This document shows positions 33,043 to 45,925 of a stretch of 64,000 nucleotides of DNA, in pieces. Numbering within the stretch: position 1 is the stretch's first letter; each line of letters starts with the position of its first letter. Source of the stretch: Panicum virgatum (taxonomy: Eukaryota > Streptophyta > Magnoliopsida > Poales > Poaceae); contig NC_053141.1 in NCBI RefSeq assembly GCF_016808335.1, positions 26,588,261-26,652,260 of the forward strand, given 5' to 3'. The notes under the pieces are model-generated. The model was not told the DNA's origin. It searched no databases and saw nothing but the letters and a program-made list of their open reading frames with translations. The position numbers and the translations under genes were made by a program.

Positions 33043-33316
33043 CCGATTGACCTGAGTTGTCGGTTGAGTTGTTATGGCCGATATGACATGTATTGCCCTT
33101 AGTGCAAAAAATTTACACACTCCAAATCGTTTGGATTCAGGTTAGTATTGATTTTTGCATTATTCAGTTGATGCGATAAGAAAATTTGGAGAATTACAAA
33201 TGAGAATTGACAAAAAAAGGAAAATAATTCATTGATAATATTTTTTACAAAAGATCGATCAGATGATCTGGCCGATACATCAGAGGCTACTCCTAGAAGA
33301 TGCTACTCCTAGAAAT

Positions 33317-34111
33317 CTAGTCATCGGCAAAGACATTGCCGATGATCGCCTCTATACTAATATCTTCGGAGATGGCGGTGGCTGCCATCTCCATGTCGTC
33401 GGCGAGCTCCTCGAACGCCCACCAGTCCTCGCCGCCTAGCGGGAGGTGGGCCGGCTCGACATGCAGGAAGTCGTGGCTGGACTGATACTGGGCTATGGCA
33501 AGGGCCACAACGGCACCTCGGCGGACCCCATGTCTGGCAACCTCCCGGACACGGCGGAAGATGTCCCGCAGATGGGCGGCGATGGTGTTGACGCGAGCGT
33601 TCGCCGATTTGGTGGCGGTGGCCGCTGCGGCGTGGAGGGTCTGGATCTGCGACTCCAGGACTAGTAAAGCAAAGAATCAGAGATAAAGATTTGAAGAAAG
33701 AAGGAAGCGTTGCATGAGAAGAGTAACTTATAGGCAACCCTGGAGTCGGCAGCGGTGAGTTGAGCCCGGACGACAGCCCGATCGGATTGCGCCACCTCCA
33801 GTTCGGCGGCAAGGCGTTGAGACCTGATGGTCTCCTAGGAGTAATTCTGCCGAGCTTTGTCCTTCTCGCGGAGAAGTTAGCAAATGTACTCCTTGGTGTC
33901 TTCAGGGACACCAGGAAAAGGAGGACCCTCCAAATCGGAGGAGTCCGAGGAAGGAGGAGCATCGTCACTGCGCAGAGGTTAAAAAATGGGAGATAAGAAT
34001 CAAATAATGTTGGGATGATCGAACAAAAGAAGAGAAATCTTACTTCCAGCAGTGGCGGATTGCCGGAGGATCATTGGAGGAACCTTCGCCAGAGCGCTTG
34101 AAGCCCGCCAT
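33317..34111 (-). pseudogene. G1 antisense ORF, spliced and decayed
   Basis: Opposite strand to pol, between integrase and the 3' LTR, the place where Tat-lineage elements carry an additional antisense ORF. Exon 1 (34111-34044) reads MAGFKRSGEGSSNDPPAIR and ends at a GTAAGA donor. A second exon from 33967 reads in phase (DDAPPSSDSSDLEGPPFPGV) into a coiled-coil-like EKDKARQ...LAAELEVAQSDRAVV region with two stops. A last exon from about 33660 (LESQIQTLHAAA) ends IGNVFADD at 33317. The second splice junction could not be reconciled in phase. No known domain recognised. Confidence 0.6.
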
Positions 34112-34457
34112 TGCTACAGGAGAAGCTAGGGTTTTTGGGCTGAAGGAAGAAGAAGGGAGGAGATGCTGTAGCTAATGGAGGCTTGCTGCCGATGCCAAGC
34201 CAAAGGGTGATATTTATGGGCTAAATCGAAGAGTTGGATCGGGTGAAAGGACAGAAAATTAATCATCGCATTAGATTTGTGCGGACGAGAGGCAAGGGGC
34301 CAGGGGCAAAAAAGAATTTTACATGGCTGTATTAAGCGTGCCGCGTGCACAGAGTACGAGGAATTGCTCTAAATGCTGATTGGAGAGTTGGTACAAAAGA
34401 GCAATCAAGAATCAAAGTAATTTCGAAGCAACAATTACTCTGAAACTGGGGGGCATG

Positions 34458-35595
34458 TGTTGACACCGTTTTTTGACACGTGTCAAGAAAGGTGATTTTG
34501 TGAAGGGAAGGTTGCCGATTTGAAAGAAACCAAAAGATGTACAGGATCGGAATCGACCGATGGGGTGCAGTTGATGGGCCAGGAGGAATATTCCATGAAG
34601 ATGTTGATCCGCGCGGTTTGGTGATCGGCCGATGAAGAGTTGCCGATGAATCAGGAGAAGAAAAGGAAACCCGAAATCTACGAGGATTCTAGTGATTCAG
34701 TTGTAATCTTTAATTAGTTTATTTTTAGAAAGTCTTTTCTTTTAGGTCAAGTAATGTGCTTGCTGTAATCGGTTAGGACTTGTTAGCGTACACTATAAAT
34801 ATTAGTTGTACGGGACCGGAAAAAGTTGATACACATCCAATACAACAAACACTTTTCTATTCCTTTGCACTTTTTCGACGACTTCGCCTTTCTTCTTTTA
34901 TTTTCGACGAGTTCTTTCAAGTTGATCATGGACGCCTCACATTCGAGCGGTTTGATTTGCTGGTGAATTTTTGTTTTACCGAGTATATTTGAGCTTTAGC
35001 TACTGGGCGTATCACTGTGGGTTCATTCAAATCTATTCAAAAGTTATTGAATTTACCTAGGCTTTGATCTCGGGCGCATCGCTATTTTCTCATTTAGATT
35101 TATTCACAATTTATCGATATCGGCTAGATTTGTAGGTTTTTCCTATGTTTTTGGCCATTATCACATCTATCCGCTTAGAAGCATATTAGATCGGCTTTAG
35201 GTCTTGTAATAACACTTTGTCATCTTAAAAGCCGGTTTAGATCTGTTTCAAGCTTGCATCATCTGAGTTACACATTCATAGCTTGGATTTTGTTATACAT
35301 GTGCAATCGGCTATCCTAAGCTAATATTGTCGTTTTCCTCATCGGCTGATCCTACCGACGTGCTCGTTTACTACGCACCTGCATTTAATATTCTTTTGTC
35401 ATGTTCTGTATCGGCTGAACATGCCAATACGCCTGTGTGAGAGATATTCGGAATCCCAACCGATACGTTCTCGAATTTGACTTTGTTTTATCCCTTGTCA
35501 ATTACAGGTGAAACTGACTGGCACGCTTGGTTGACTTTTCGGTTCTTGGCAAACACTTGCCCTCGGATTCCAGTGTGTTGATTTTTGTGTCAACA
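34458..35595 (+). repeat. G1 3' LTR
   Basis: 1138 bp starting TGTTGACACCG directly after a purine-rich tract (34445-34457) and ending GTGTCAACA. One TATA block (CACTATAAATATTAG, about 34790). From there to the end it is closely similar to the 5' LTR; before it the similarity is weak. Confidence 0.85.
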
Positions 35596-38500
35596 CGAGC
35601 AAGATGAAGGCATGCGACGACGCCTCCACCATGGCGATCGGTGAATAGCGGCTGCAAGAACCGAGTGAAATCATCCATCAAACTATTAAAGTGAGAGCTA
35701 GCAAGCGCCCGTCTTTTGATATGCCACATGCTAATTCACATCTAGAGTGATGAGGATATGACACCCGCATATGACCATGATTGGTGCATGGCCTAGAAAA
35801 GGAGTCCAGCAAGGGTGTCCAAGTTATAAAGGAGTTCCAAGGCCAATTCAGTTTGACTCGCCAAGGTGGAAGCCCAAAGCAATTTAAGTTCAACCTCAGA
35901 GTTCAGGAGCAGCTCGCTCCAAAAACGACGTCTAGGTCGCATACAGAGTCCAAATTCGACATTCTACATATGTATGGAAAGCTAAGGAGATAAGCTTTCC
36001 AATGGCACTAGTCGCACCTTAATATCAGGTTAAGTCATAAGGAAACAAGTGCACGTCTAGAATTTGTCATGGTGCAACGCCACCGTCCTTTGGGTCGTTG
36101 GATCAAACATATATTGCAAAATCAAACATTAGATCTATGGAGACGACAAATCATGCAAGTTGATCAAGATTGTGCACATGTGTGGAAGGTGGATGGTGGA
36201 AATAGAATATTTCTTTTATGGATCTCTCTCCCTTTTATTTCGATAACAAGAGGACATGTCTATATTATTGTATATATTTTTTTTTCTTGGACCTTCATGT
36301 GTCTAATTTTTTTTCAACACTGGGACCTTCATGTGTCCCTATTTTTTGGGGTCATGGTTCTTGGGCATGCCATCTTTTTTTTCCTTTTTAGATAGCTCAT
36401 GCCTCATTTGAGAGATACTAGAGAGAGAGATCATTAAATCTGGAGTTTATTTTGTGGATGGATGGAATGGCATACCTAACTTCCAGTGTAGAAATTTAGC
36501 TAGTGGAGTTCACATGATCTTGATTAAATAAGTACAAAAGACATCGCACTAGGCACATGTGTATAAGGTTTTGTCACGAATATCGACATATGGCTTTTGG
36601 TAGGACAAACACGTGGAGTTGTAAACCTATGGAGGTTTTCCTTTTGATAAAAATTTTCCAGACACATAAGCAGAGAAAGCAAGGATTCTTCCATCAAATT
36701 ATATCTCACTAGTCAACAACTTAACAATTATGGGTTCTCTAAAATATGATTCACAAGCTCAGGCTTAGCAAGGAATAAAAAGTATGCAAGCCAGCTGTGG
36801 CAAAACTGCCCAAATTAATCCAGCTCAAGTGCGCTGACCATCACCTTAAAGGCCATATGATTTAACACGCACTTCAAACGGAGTAATCCGGTAGTTCAGT
36901 CGGGTAAAGTCCCGATAAAACCACCTACGCTTTGATCGAACCCAAAGCTTGCAGAACACTCACACGAAGGTGAGTCCAGAGATTACAACATTCCAAAATT
37001 TATTACATCACAGAGTGCATCAAAATTTTAGTACAAACTGATTTTAAATTCTAGATATCTTCATAGTTCTTTATTGCAGCGAAAATAAAACCATAGTCTA
37101 TCGTCGAAACAAAACATCATGATAAGCATCTGAGTATAATAATACTCAGCAAGGCTTACCCGTCAACGGATATAATTTAGTCCACTTAACTAGACTTGCC
37201 AGGCTTTTTGGCTAGAGGGGTTTGTTTTGCCGGAAAAGCAACTAAGAGTAGGTCCTTAATTTCAGATTTTAGCTTTTCCATATTCTAGTTCAATTAACCA
37301 TTCTGGATAAGCATCTATTTCTAAACAAGCATGGTAGTGAAAAACATTAATCATACAACAGTATTATCATCATCAATATATTCCACTTGTTACTCTATGT
37401 AGCAGAAGTGTTAAGCAGTCTCATTGTCCATGAGCGGCGGAATGATTCGAATCAAGTTTATTAACCTTGCAAGGCAAACCTAACACACACGCCCGGAGCA
37501 CCGATGGGTCACCCCAAGCAACCTTTCCCCTTTCTTCCCGGGTCGTGGATCAGAACCACCACCCTCAAGTACATGGCCCCACGGACTACGGATGACGTCG
37601 GGTCGTGCCAGCATGTGTACTTGCTAGGGAACGAATTTAAGAGGGTGGGAGAAGTCCACTTGTTGGTCCAATCAGGTACCGAGCTTACTGATTACCATAT
37701 TCTCGGCATGTGGCTAGTACGTTTAGGTGCTTAACAACCATTACCACACACTATGGCCATAGTACATTTTCACTAAATTGATGGGGTCTCAACCATAAAT
37801 ACCATCCCATGACCCCGCCCGTAAACCTTATGATTTCATTATGTGGCCACTCGACTTTTGCCGATCCTAGTTAGCAGAGCATCTAGTCTAACTTAACCTC
37901 TAGTATTCAAAACATGGGTACCTAGGATCATGCATCTATGGTTTCAATCAACTCCTGAAAACTTAAATGCACATATAAATAAATTACAATATAGATTGCA
38001 TATAATTGAAAATAATAGGCATTTAGATGCACCGGGGCTTGCCTTCCTAGGAAAAAATTAGCCTTGGGCTCTTCCGAACATTGGTCCAGGTCTTCATCAA
38101 CTTAGTTAGATTAGCTTGAGCTTCATGTAGTTCATTCTCGGACTCCGGCACCAACTCGTTTGTTCCATCAACGAGAGTTGTAGCGTCTATATGAATGCAA
38201 AATGTTCATGTTATAACATGATACAAAATTATATTTCTTTCCTTCATGATAAAGTTGTAGCACCATTTTTATTTTGAAATTTCTTAATTAAATTTTCTTG
38301 GGCAATTGTTTATAAAGTAGTAATTAACTTGACTTCAACTCATTAAGCAAGTTGGGTTTGTCATATTTGTTTTTTGTCATTTTTTTCCCATAGAAACTTA
38401 GTTTATTTACTATCATTACTAGGAAGCATTTTTGGTTTTGAAATTTTTATGAAGAGAACAAAAGTGAAAGTCAAACTTACTGTAAAAGTTTCAGCCATTT

Positions 38501-39964
38501 TTATTAAGCAGATTAAATATGGAAAATACGACAACCAGCTACTGCTATAAACAAAGATTTATTTATACAGAACTAAATATGACAGTAATGGTGCTCATAA
38601 TTTTATAGAGTGTTCCAGGTATGTTAATAAGCCTACTGTAAAAGTTTCAGTAAATTTTAGTGAGAAAATTAATCATGAAAAATAAAACAAACAGACACCA
38701 CTAGAAACAAGACCTATTTATACAGAACAAAGTATACAAGTTAAGTTGTTCAAACTTTTACTGTGTTTCTGATATGGTGTAAAGCATGCTGTGAATTTTT
38801 CATATTTTTCCAGGTACCAGAACTATTTATCATGAGTTAGTACTATTACATATGGATTAAATCAAATATATATAGCTAGACAGATCTAAAAAAATTACTA
38901 AACTTGGGCCGTGGTGTTCATTTAGTACTCTAAAAACGTGGACAAAGTTTCATGCAAAGATCTTTAACAGAACATCAAAAAATAAAATCATGAATTGGGC
39001 GTGGGAAGAACCTTCCCCGTTCAGTATTTGGTAGTGGTACTACCAAATCTCCGGGCGTGGTAAGCCACGTATGTCCCGGCAGAAGGTCACCAAATAAATT
39101 TTCTTGAATCAATGCTTATGCCGCAGAAAGTACGAATATCTCGAATGCCTGTAAACAAAATATAAATATGAATGAATGCTTGCAAAATTAAATATCGTCG
39201 TCTGTTTGTCATCTGTTTGAATAAAACTGGAGCCGTCCTCCCATAAAGGAGCTGTATCCATCCAAGGAAGCGCATTCCAAGCCTGAAGTCGTATCCGTCC
39301 AAGGAAGTACGAGCCAGGCGTTTCCACAACTCCGTGGTAGGCGAGGCAATCAAGCCCATGCCTACGGGGATTAGGACAACACTGCTAGAAGCACTCCCGG
39401 CCACGTCTATAAAAGACTGCGCTCTGCTGCATGCACAAAGACATCGGAGAAAGGCATCGCAAAGGCATCGTGCACAAGCCACAACGAGAGTAGCTAGCAG
39501 GAAGAGAGTTCCAGTTCCTGTTCTCCACTGTATAATACATAGCCCAGAGAGTGTGTCCACTGTAACATACCGAGTTGAGGTGCTCGTGTCTTAATGGAGT
39601 AGCTCCCTTCTGTTACCCCTGTCTGCCGGCCATGTCCGTGCGTGGTGTGAGCGCCTGCGCTAGGGACCCTATAGGAGAAAACTCCATGTTTGATGGCTCT
39701 TTTGTGTGCCAGTGTGCGGCTAGTTTGAGAGCTGGTGTCCGCGGAGAAGTGTTCCCTTCCGGTGGAACTGCCTGGGGAGACGGCAAGATCCCGCGCCGTG
39801 TCGGCTGTGTCCGTAGATGTCCAGGGAGCGGAGAGGTGCTGAGCCTTTATGGCCCAGGACCGCGCGAGAAGTGCGGTGAGTACCGAGTAGGACTTTTACA
39901 AACAGAGAGACAAGCAGCCCGGCAGCCGTGTTGGCCTTGCCAGCCCGAGAAGAAGATCCTGATA
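35596..39964. other. Noncoding repeat-derived DNA
   Basis: No gene supportable. 36750-39060 has the look of an LTR-type noncoding element on minus (GATTACAACATTCC, TTATTACATCACAGAGTGCA, GCAGCGAAAATAAAACC), with boundaries not found. 39380-39600 has a TATA motif (GTCTATAAAAGACTGC, about 39404) followed by GC-richer sequence up to the pararetroviral fragment at about 39965, which could be a promoter or leader. Arg/Cys-rich frames at 39575-39967 look non-coding. Confidence 0.4.
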
Positions 39965-40149
39965 TAAGAACGAATTCATATAGAGTTGAATTCATACGCG
40001 TTGAATATTATATCTGCCGCTGGATACTTTACATATCCCCTAATCGCACCGAATACAATACTCTCCTTAATCAAGCCGAATAAAGAATCCATCCGAATAT
40101 AATATTTGTACTCCCGAATATAATATAGATCACTCTTTGTTAGCGCTAA

Positions 40150-40860
40150 TCAGATCCCATAGTATCCGAATGTCAATGAGTTCACTCTATATTTTGTACT
40201 AATTCTATTGGTTAATCTTCCTATGAACTCTATGGTTACCAGCAGATTTGTACCTTTAAAGTCTTTGTATCCCTTTGTCTGGAAACCAAGACTCATCGTG
40301 TCTATGAATTCTTTTATTGGCATCATGAGATCTGGAGCTATATATATGATTAGATTATTCTCATTCATATCACCTTCAACAAAACCTAGTGCTGCTTTGA
40401 TCATTGTGTCCCATCTTTTATCTAATAAAGTAACAAGTACCTTTGTTCCTAGCTTCTTCCTGGTCATTCCTTTTATTCCTATAATATAACATACCTTGAT
40501 GAATATATTTGTAACCTTAATATTTTAACTGAGTCTCAATATTTGTACTTAATATTCTCAATTCAATAGGATGTGTTAAGACACTTAATTCAATTTCTCT
40601 GGATATTCTGTATAAACCATTTCTGCTTTCAAATATTCCCATATGATATAGCTATTGTGGTTTTTAAACTTCTCAGTGTATTCTTTTGATATATTTCTAA
40701 ATCTCTGTCTACATCTATTACTTCTTCAAGATCATTTGTATCATCAGTCTTGCATTTTATTCTATTGAATAAAGTCAAAGATTTTGAATCCTGCCTTATT
40801 AATTGGATACTTCTATCTCTTCTCGTGAAACTTTTAGATAGCTCCATTTTTCTGAATTGA
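40150..40860 (-). pseudogene. Endogenous pararetrovirus (Caulimoviridae) movement-protein region, broken
   Basis: On minus, 40467-40150 keeps an open frame with the caulimovirid movement-protein pattern: LLDKRWD, a GFVEGDM stretch, and FQTKGYKDFKGTN. 40847-40629 holds an upstream, frame-broken part with a charged N-terminal segment. The stretch between them has several stops. It is an old integrated copy of a plant pararetrovirus, resembling florendovirus-type sequences in style. It cannot make a full protein. The remaining viral frame (coat-protein side) lies on the other strand, so the insertion is rearranged. Genus assignment is tentative. Confidence 0.65.
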
Positions 40861-40865
40861 TTGCT

Positions 40866-41273
40866 TTGCTAGATGAGATTATACCTGAAGGGGTTAACAA
40901 TAATTCTTTATTTTCTTGGCAAACTTCAAGCTTTTCTATTATTTGGATAAGCAGTTGGAGGATAGTATTATTTTGCCTTATGATATTATTAGAGTCTTAT
41001 TTTGGAGTCTCGTAGTTTGAAACCAAAAGGTGGATTTAAATATTTTGTTGTTTCTTTAATGCTTGACTGTATTTATTCACTTCACTATTCACTTCAATAT
41101 TCAAATATTTCAGCCCTTCAATTATTCGACAGTATGAAACCTAAACCTGATACCAGATATACAAAAAATACCACTGCTGACTGCAAACCTATATGCACAA
41201 TTATAAAAACCGATAAGATAGAGAATATTGATCATATAGAAAGAAAAAAAAGAAAAGATTAGTGAAGAAGAAC
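40866..41273 (+). pseudogene. Endogenous pararetrovirus fragment left of G2
   Basis: Lys-rich plus-strand frame (41002-41262), probably continuous with the coat-protein-side fragment at 50726 before G2 inserted, since the G2 target site AGAAC (41269-41273) is duplicated there. No domain recognised in this part. Confidence 0.45.
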
Positions 41274-42408
41274 TGTTGACGCAAAAATCAACACACTGGA
41301 ATCCGAGGGCAAGTGTTCGCCAAGCACGGAAAAGTCAACCAAGCGTGTCATTCAATTTGACCTGAAATTGACAAGGGAGAAAACAAAGTCAAATTCGAGA
41401 GCGTATCGGCTGGGATTCCGAATATCTCTCAGATGGGCGTATCGGCAAGCTTTGCCGATACTATAGATGACAGAAAGATATTAAATGCAAACGCGTAATA
41501 AGCGAGCGTATCGGCAGGATCAACCAATACACTAAACGACAAAACCGGCTTTGAACAGCCGATCGTGTATGTATGACAAGATCTAAAATACGAATGTGTA
41601 GCTCAGATGATGTAAAGCTAAAAACAGATCTAAAACGGCTCTTGAGATAACAAAAGTGTCACTCCAAGACCTAAAGCCGATCTAGTATGCTTTTAGATGT
41701 GATAATGGCCAAAAAGCATAGGAAAACCTACAAATCTAGCTGATATCGATAATTGGTGAATAAATCTAGACGAGACGACAACGATTGGCCCGGAAGTCAA
41801 AGCCTAGATAAACTCGATAACTTTTGAATAGATTTGAACGAAGCCCCAGCGATGCGCACGGTAGCTAAAGCTCAAATATACTCGGTAAAATGAAAACTCA
41901 CTAGCAAATCAAGTCGCTCGAATGTGAGGCGTCCTTGATCAACTTGAAAGAACTCGTGGAAAAAAGAAGAGAAAAGACGAAGTCGCCGAAAAAAGTGCAA
42001 AGGAATTGTAAATTTTGTTGTATTGGATGTGTATCAAGTTTTTGCGGTTCCTTACAACTGGTATATATAACCTAGCGCTATCAAGTCCTAGCCGATTACG
42101 GCAAACATTACTTGACCCTAAAGAAAAGACTATCTAAAAGATAAACTAATTAAAATATTACAACCATATCATCAAGATTTTCGTAGAGTCCGGATCCTCT
42201 TCTCCTTCCTTGACTTCATCGGCAACTCTCCATCGGCCGAGTACCAGAGTGGACTAATCAGCATCATCGAAGAATATTCTTCTGGTCCATCGGACGGACT
42301 CTCATCGACCGATTCCAACTCTGTGCATCTTTTGGTTTATTTTGAATCGGCCACCTTTCTTTCACCGAAATCACCTTACTTGACACGTGTCAAAAAACAG
42401 TGTCAACA
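41274..42408 (-). repeat. G2 3' LTR
   Basis: On plus it begins TGTTGACGCAAAAATC and ends CAGTGTCAACA; adjacent purine-rich tract on minus at 42409-42422. The core shows CTAGCGCTATCAAGTCC near 42070-42090 and the family's LTR text shared with G1. Confidence 0.88.
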
Positions 42409-42687
42409 CATGCCCCCAGTTTCGGAGTAATTTGTTTTGCTCCGAAATTAACTCCAGTCATGATTGCCAACGTTTAAACGAATCTCTGTTTTCCAAACAA
42501 ACAGAGTATCAAATTCTCATTCTGTCCTTGGGCACGAGTTATACATATTTCTATCTTCCTCTCCGCTAGCACATTCCCTGTAGCACCTCCACCTTCTCTC
42601 TTGCTCAAGAACACATCTGTTCCGCCGCCGCCATCGCAGCTCTCTAGGGTTTCGAAGATTCAAGTCCAAGGACCATCCCCTCCAGCA

Positions 42688-45563
42688 ATGGCATCCATCT
42701 CCGAGATTCCAGAGGTACGTCTCCCTTCTTCATCCATAGCATTTGTTTTCACCCCCTTCCGATCCCTTCAGTCGTGTTCCTTATTTCCGCCTTCATTTTT
42801 AGAATCTGAGGGGTAACATGATTATTCTACTAGAAAATCAATCTAGCATGGTCTGCTTAGGTCCCATGGGAAATCCAGACCCAACTAGTATAATCAATTT
42901 GGAAACCAGCCGGATACCCCTTAAGTCCTCCAATACGAACGTGGATTGGACTCAGGCCTTCAGATCTTGGCCGAGCACTACTCCTGGATGGAGAAATTGG
43001 TTCCGCAGAATAGCTAGTTCCCAGAGAACCAATTGGGAACAGTATGATATCAGCCAATTTTTGAACTTATCTTTATCGGAGATGATTAGAAACGAACCGA
43101 TGCTCATATCGGCCTCTTACTTTTGGTCTAACGCCGTCAATGCGTTTATGTTTAACCATGGGCCAATGACACCTACCCTGATGGATGTTGTTATGCTCAC
43201 TGGCCTGAATATCGATGCTTCTGATAGACCTTTCCGTTTGCTAGAAAAAGCATCTTTCAAGATTGAAACAAAAAGCATCGGTCGATGGAAAGGATATATC
43301 GGCAAGAATATGAAGACCGGGTCAGTATCTGACAGAGAGCACACCGCCTTTCTCAATATGTGGCTCGAAAAATTCTTCTTCTGCGGCAAAACAGTTGGCC
43401 CAACAAATACTAATCTTAAGTTGGCAGAAACTCTGGCCACTGGCAATCATGTCCCTCTCGGCAAACATCTTCTGGGGTCAGTTTACCATCTGCTTCATCA
43501 AGTATCATCCAGACTCAGAAAGAGCCAACCGATCACCAACTTGGGAGGCCCCTGGTGGTTCATTCAGTTGTGGCTGCATATGTACATGCACAAAACCATG
43601 ACAGTTGAATTGTCAGAGATAGAATTTCTGTCAGAAAATTTCTCTTAAAAAGAAGAAACTGTCACTCGCCGATGCACATCATTTGGTGAAGTAGCTATCA
43701 TGATTGCCAATGACCATAAGACCCTTGGCATTACTGACTTTTTCAAATCCTTCTACAATGGGAACCCAGAAATCTCCACTATCTGGTTTGCATATCAGGG
43801 CAAAAAAGTTATGTATGAAAATCCATTCAAGTTCCAGCTGGACTCATGGAAAACTGATGAAGAAGCCACCAAAATCATGAAGGAAATAATCTCCCCAAGG
43901 GTACTGCTAGTTAATTTCACAACTGGTAAAGATATTTACAGTTACGAATTCTATAATCCATCAGTGGCAGCCAGACAATTGGGATTTGGCCAAGTGCCAC
44001 CCTCTATTTTCTTTGTCGACAAAGTCCAATTCAGAGGAGCCCTTGACAACGCCCTCTCTTATGGTCGGCTGAAAGACCTGAAGCCTGATGTGGACATGAC
44101 ACCTCTAGCCGATTGGCAGACTACACCTTTTGCCATCACCCCTTTCATCAAATGGTGGTCTGAATGGCAAGAGCATATTTTCTGCAAATCGGCCAACTTA
44201 TACTGCATCGATCTAGACAACAATTATCAATCAGGCGAGAACGAGGTACAAGCAAAATCAACCCCCACAATGTTTCTTAGCACTTCTTGCTTGCGGCCTT
44301 TAACTTCTACTCTTTGCAGAATGATGATCGGAATCCTCCAACAATCAGTAGGAGTGGGTAGCCGATCAACTACGCCCTGCCAGCAGATAAACCAAATATC
44401 GGCTATGGTGCTCCAACTCTGATAGATGTGGCCACTGGGGGAAAATGTAAGGTATCTTATACCAAGGTGACAACCCGTAAGAAAAAGAAATCTCCAGGCC
44501 AATCTTCAGCAGTAGCAGCACCCCAAACAGACACTCCGGTCGACCTTCCCTCCTCTTCTTCAGCAGGTAAAAGTCTAAACCCCATGTCTTCACTTTATTT
44601 GAATGCTGATCACATCCTTGCTTTATAATTAAGATGTCCCTGAACACCAATCCGAAGAAGAAGAAAATCCTCAGAAAACACCTCCTCCTCCATCACCCAG
44701 GAAATCCAGGGCGGATTCTCCATTGATACAGGTACGATTTCAGAACTCGCTCATGAACATATTCTGTATATTTCTGACAATCATCCTTCAGCTTGCCGAC
44801 CATGTACTATCTGAATTACTTGGCCATCCAAACACTGCAATCCCGAGCTCTTCATCGCAACCCCTCGTCCCTGCTGGCTCTAATCTAGAAGAAATATGCC
44901 TGAAGCAGGTAAACAACCTTCCCCTTGGCCAATTTCATCATCCCTTTGCCTCCATCGGCCATCCTAATCACATCTCCCTGTCAGGCACAAGAATCTCCAG
45001 ACAATAGTCTGTTTTCTTTTTAAATTGGAGCCACTTCCCAGGAAGAAGGAGAAGAAGCAACATCGGCTGATCCAGTTGTATTGTCGGATGAAATCAAAGT
45101 TAAACTCCAAGAATCCCTCCAATTCCTAAACCAAGACATCGGCCAACTGATCAAGAATGCACAGCCGATCCGCACTATTTTAGAAGAACTAGAGGACAAG
45201 CTTCCAAAATCAATTGAAGAAGCATTAACTCCTGCAGCCTTCATCGAGAGTCATCGCACACAATTCAACAAGGCCCAGAAACAACTTGCTGATCGTCTTT
45301 AGCAGGAAGAAATTATCAAACAGAGGGACAACTTCAAAGCTTTAGTAGAATTGGCCGTTGGTGAAATCAAGTCCCTGAATGTCACCCAGACTAGCATCTT
45401 GAGGAACAAAGCTAAATTGGAAGCTGAACGTGATTGTCTTCTGCAAGAACTTAATCGGGTAAACCAAGCAATAGATATCGTAGATCTCGATCTTTCTCAG
45501 ATTCCACCGGCCATCACCAAACTCCAAGAAGACAAGCAGAAATACGCTCGTCAAGCATATTAA
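42688..45563 (+). pseudogene. Plant mobile domain (PMD) plus coiled-coil gene carried antisense in G2
   Basis: Multi-exon gene on plus, opposite to gag. Exon 1 42688-42714 (MASISEIPE) ends at GTACGT. Exon 2 42803-44245 holds the PMD domain: WFRRIASSQRTNWEQYDISQ, SASYFWSNAVNAFMFNHGPM, TPTLMDVVMLTGL, and further on FYNPSVAARQLGFGQVPPSI. Exon 3 44320-44566 and exon 4 44634-44731 encode Ser/Pro/Lys-rich sequence, exon 5 is 44792-44908. A last exon from 45042 encodes a coiled coil (VKLQESLQFLNQ, LEAERDCLLQELNRV) ending at 45563. The small exon near 44985 has an unresolved donor. In-frame stops at 43646-43648, 44359-44361 and 45300-45302 show decay. PMD proteins are known as a transposon-associated family in plants. 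Function unknown. Confidence 0.82.
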
Positions 45564-45925
45564 CTCCATAAGAGTCCGCAGCCGATTTCTAGCTCATTGG
45601 CGGATAATAATCAAGTGATCGTAAATATTGATCAAATTCGCCTGCGTGCGATAAAAGTAATCCAAGAAGCTCTAGGATTATTGTAAAGGCACTCCATGTA
45701 TTGTAATCTCCAGGAATTGCAAACACATGATCCATTTCCAGAAACTTTGTCTTTGTGATTTATTGCTCTAAGGGCGACTCATATCGTGTCGGCCATATTA
45801 CAACCGATGCATCCAACTTGCGAATCGGCTTTTACATATTTTTTGCACTAAAGGCGATACTTCCTAGTATTGGCTATAACTTACAAAATCCGGCCGATAC
45901 TACAATCGACCATACCCCTCTTTGA
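45564..45925. other. G2 linker where RT and integrase are missing
   Basis: Noncoding stretch between the PMD gene end and the protease end. It contains text (AGTGCAAAAAATATGTAAA on minus) like the sequence that follows integrase in G1 (AGTGCAAAAAATTTACACA), so the RT-RNase H-integrase block appears cleanly removed. Confidence 0.65.

Larger units (their letters stand above)
25848..35595 (+). mobile_element. Ty3/gypsy element G1 (Tat-like), chimeric and decayed
   Basis: 9748-bp element: 5' LTR 25848-27032, PBS-like region 27033-27058 (TGGCATGCTCAGTGGGACC), gag, plastid DNA insert, RT-RNase H-integrase, antisense ORF, polypurine tract ACTGGGGGGCATG just before the 3' LTR at 34458-35595. LTRs begin TGTTGACAC and end CAACA. 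The flanks (ATAAG left, CGAGC right) do not form a target duplication and the LTR 5' portions are very different. The YIDDVVVKSK RT motif, the pol order and an antisense ORF fit the Tat lineage. Confidence 0.85.

Noticed and set aside
39575..39967. 130-codon Cys/Arg-rich frame
   Set aside because: Looks like untranslated leader-type sequence; no domain or homologous pattern.
42688..45563. PMD gene as an independent host gene
   Set aside because: It lies wholly between the G2 protease and 3' LTR inside one TSD-flanked element, and carries three in-frame stops.
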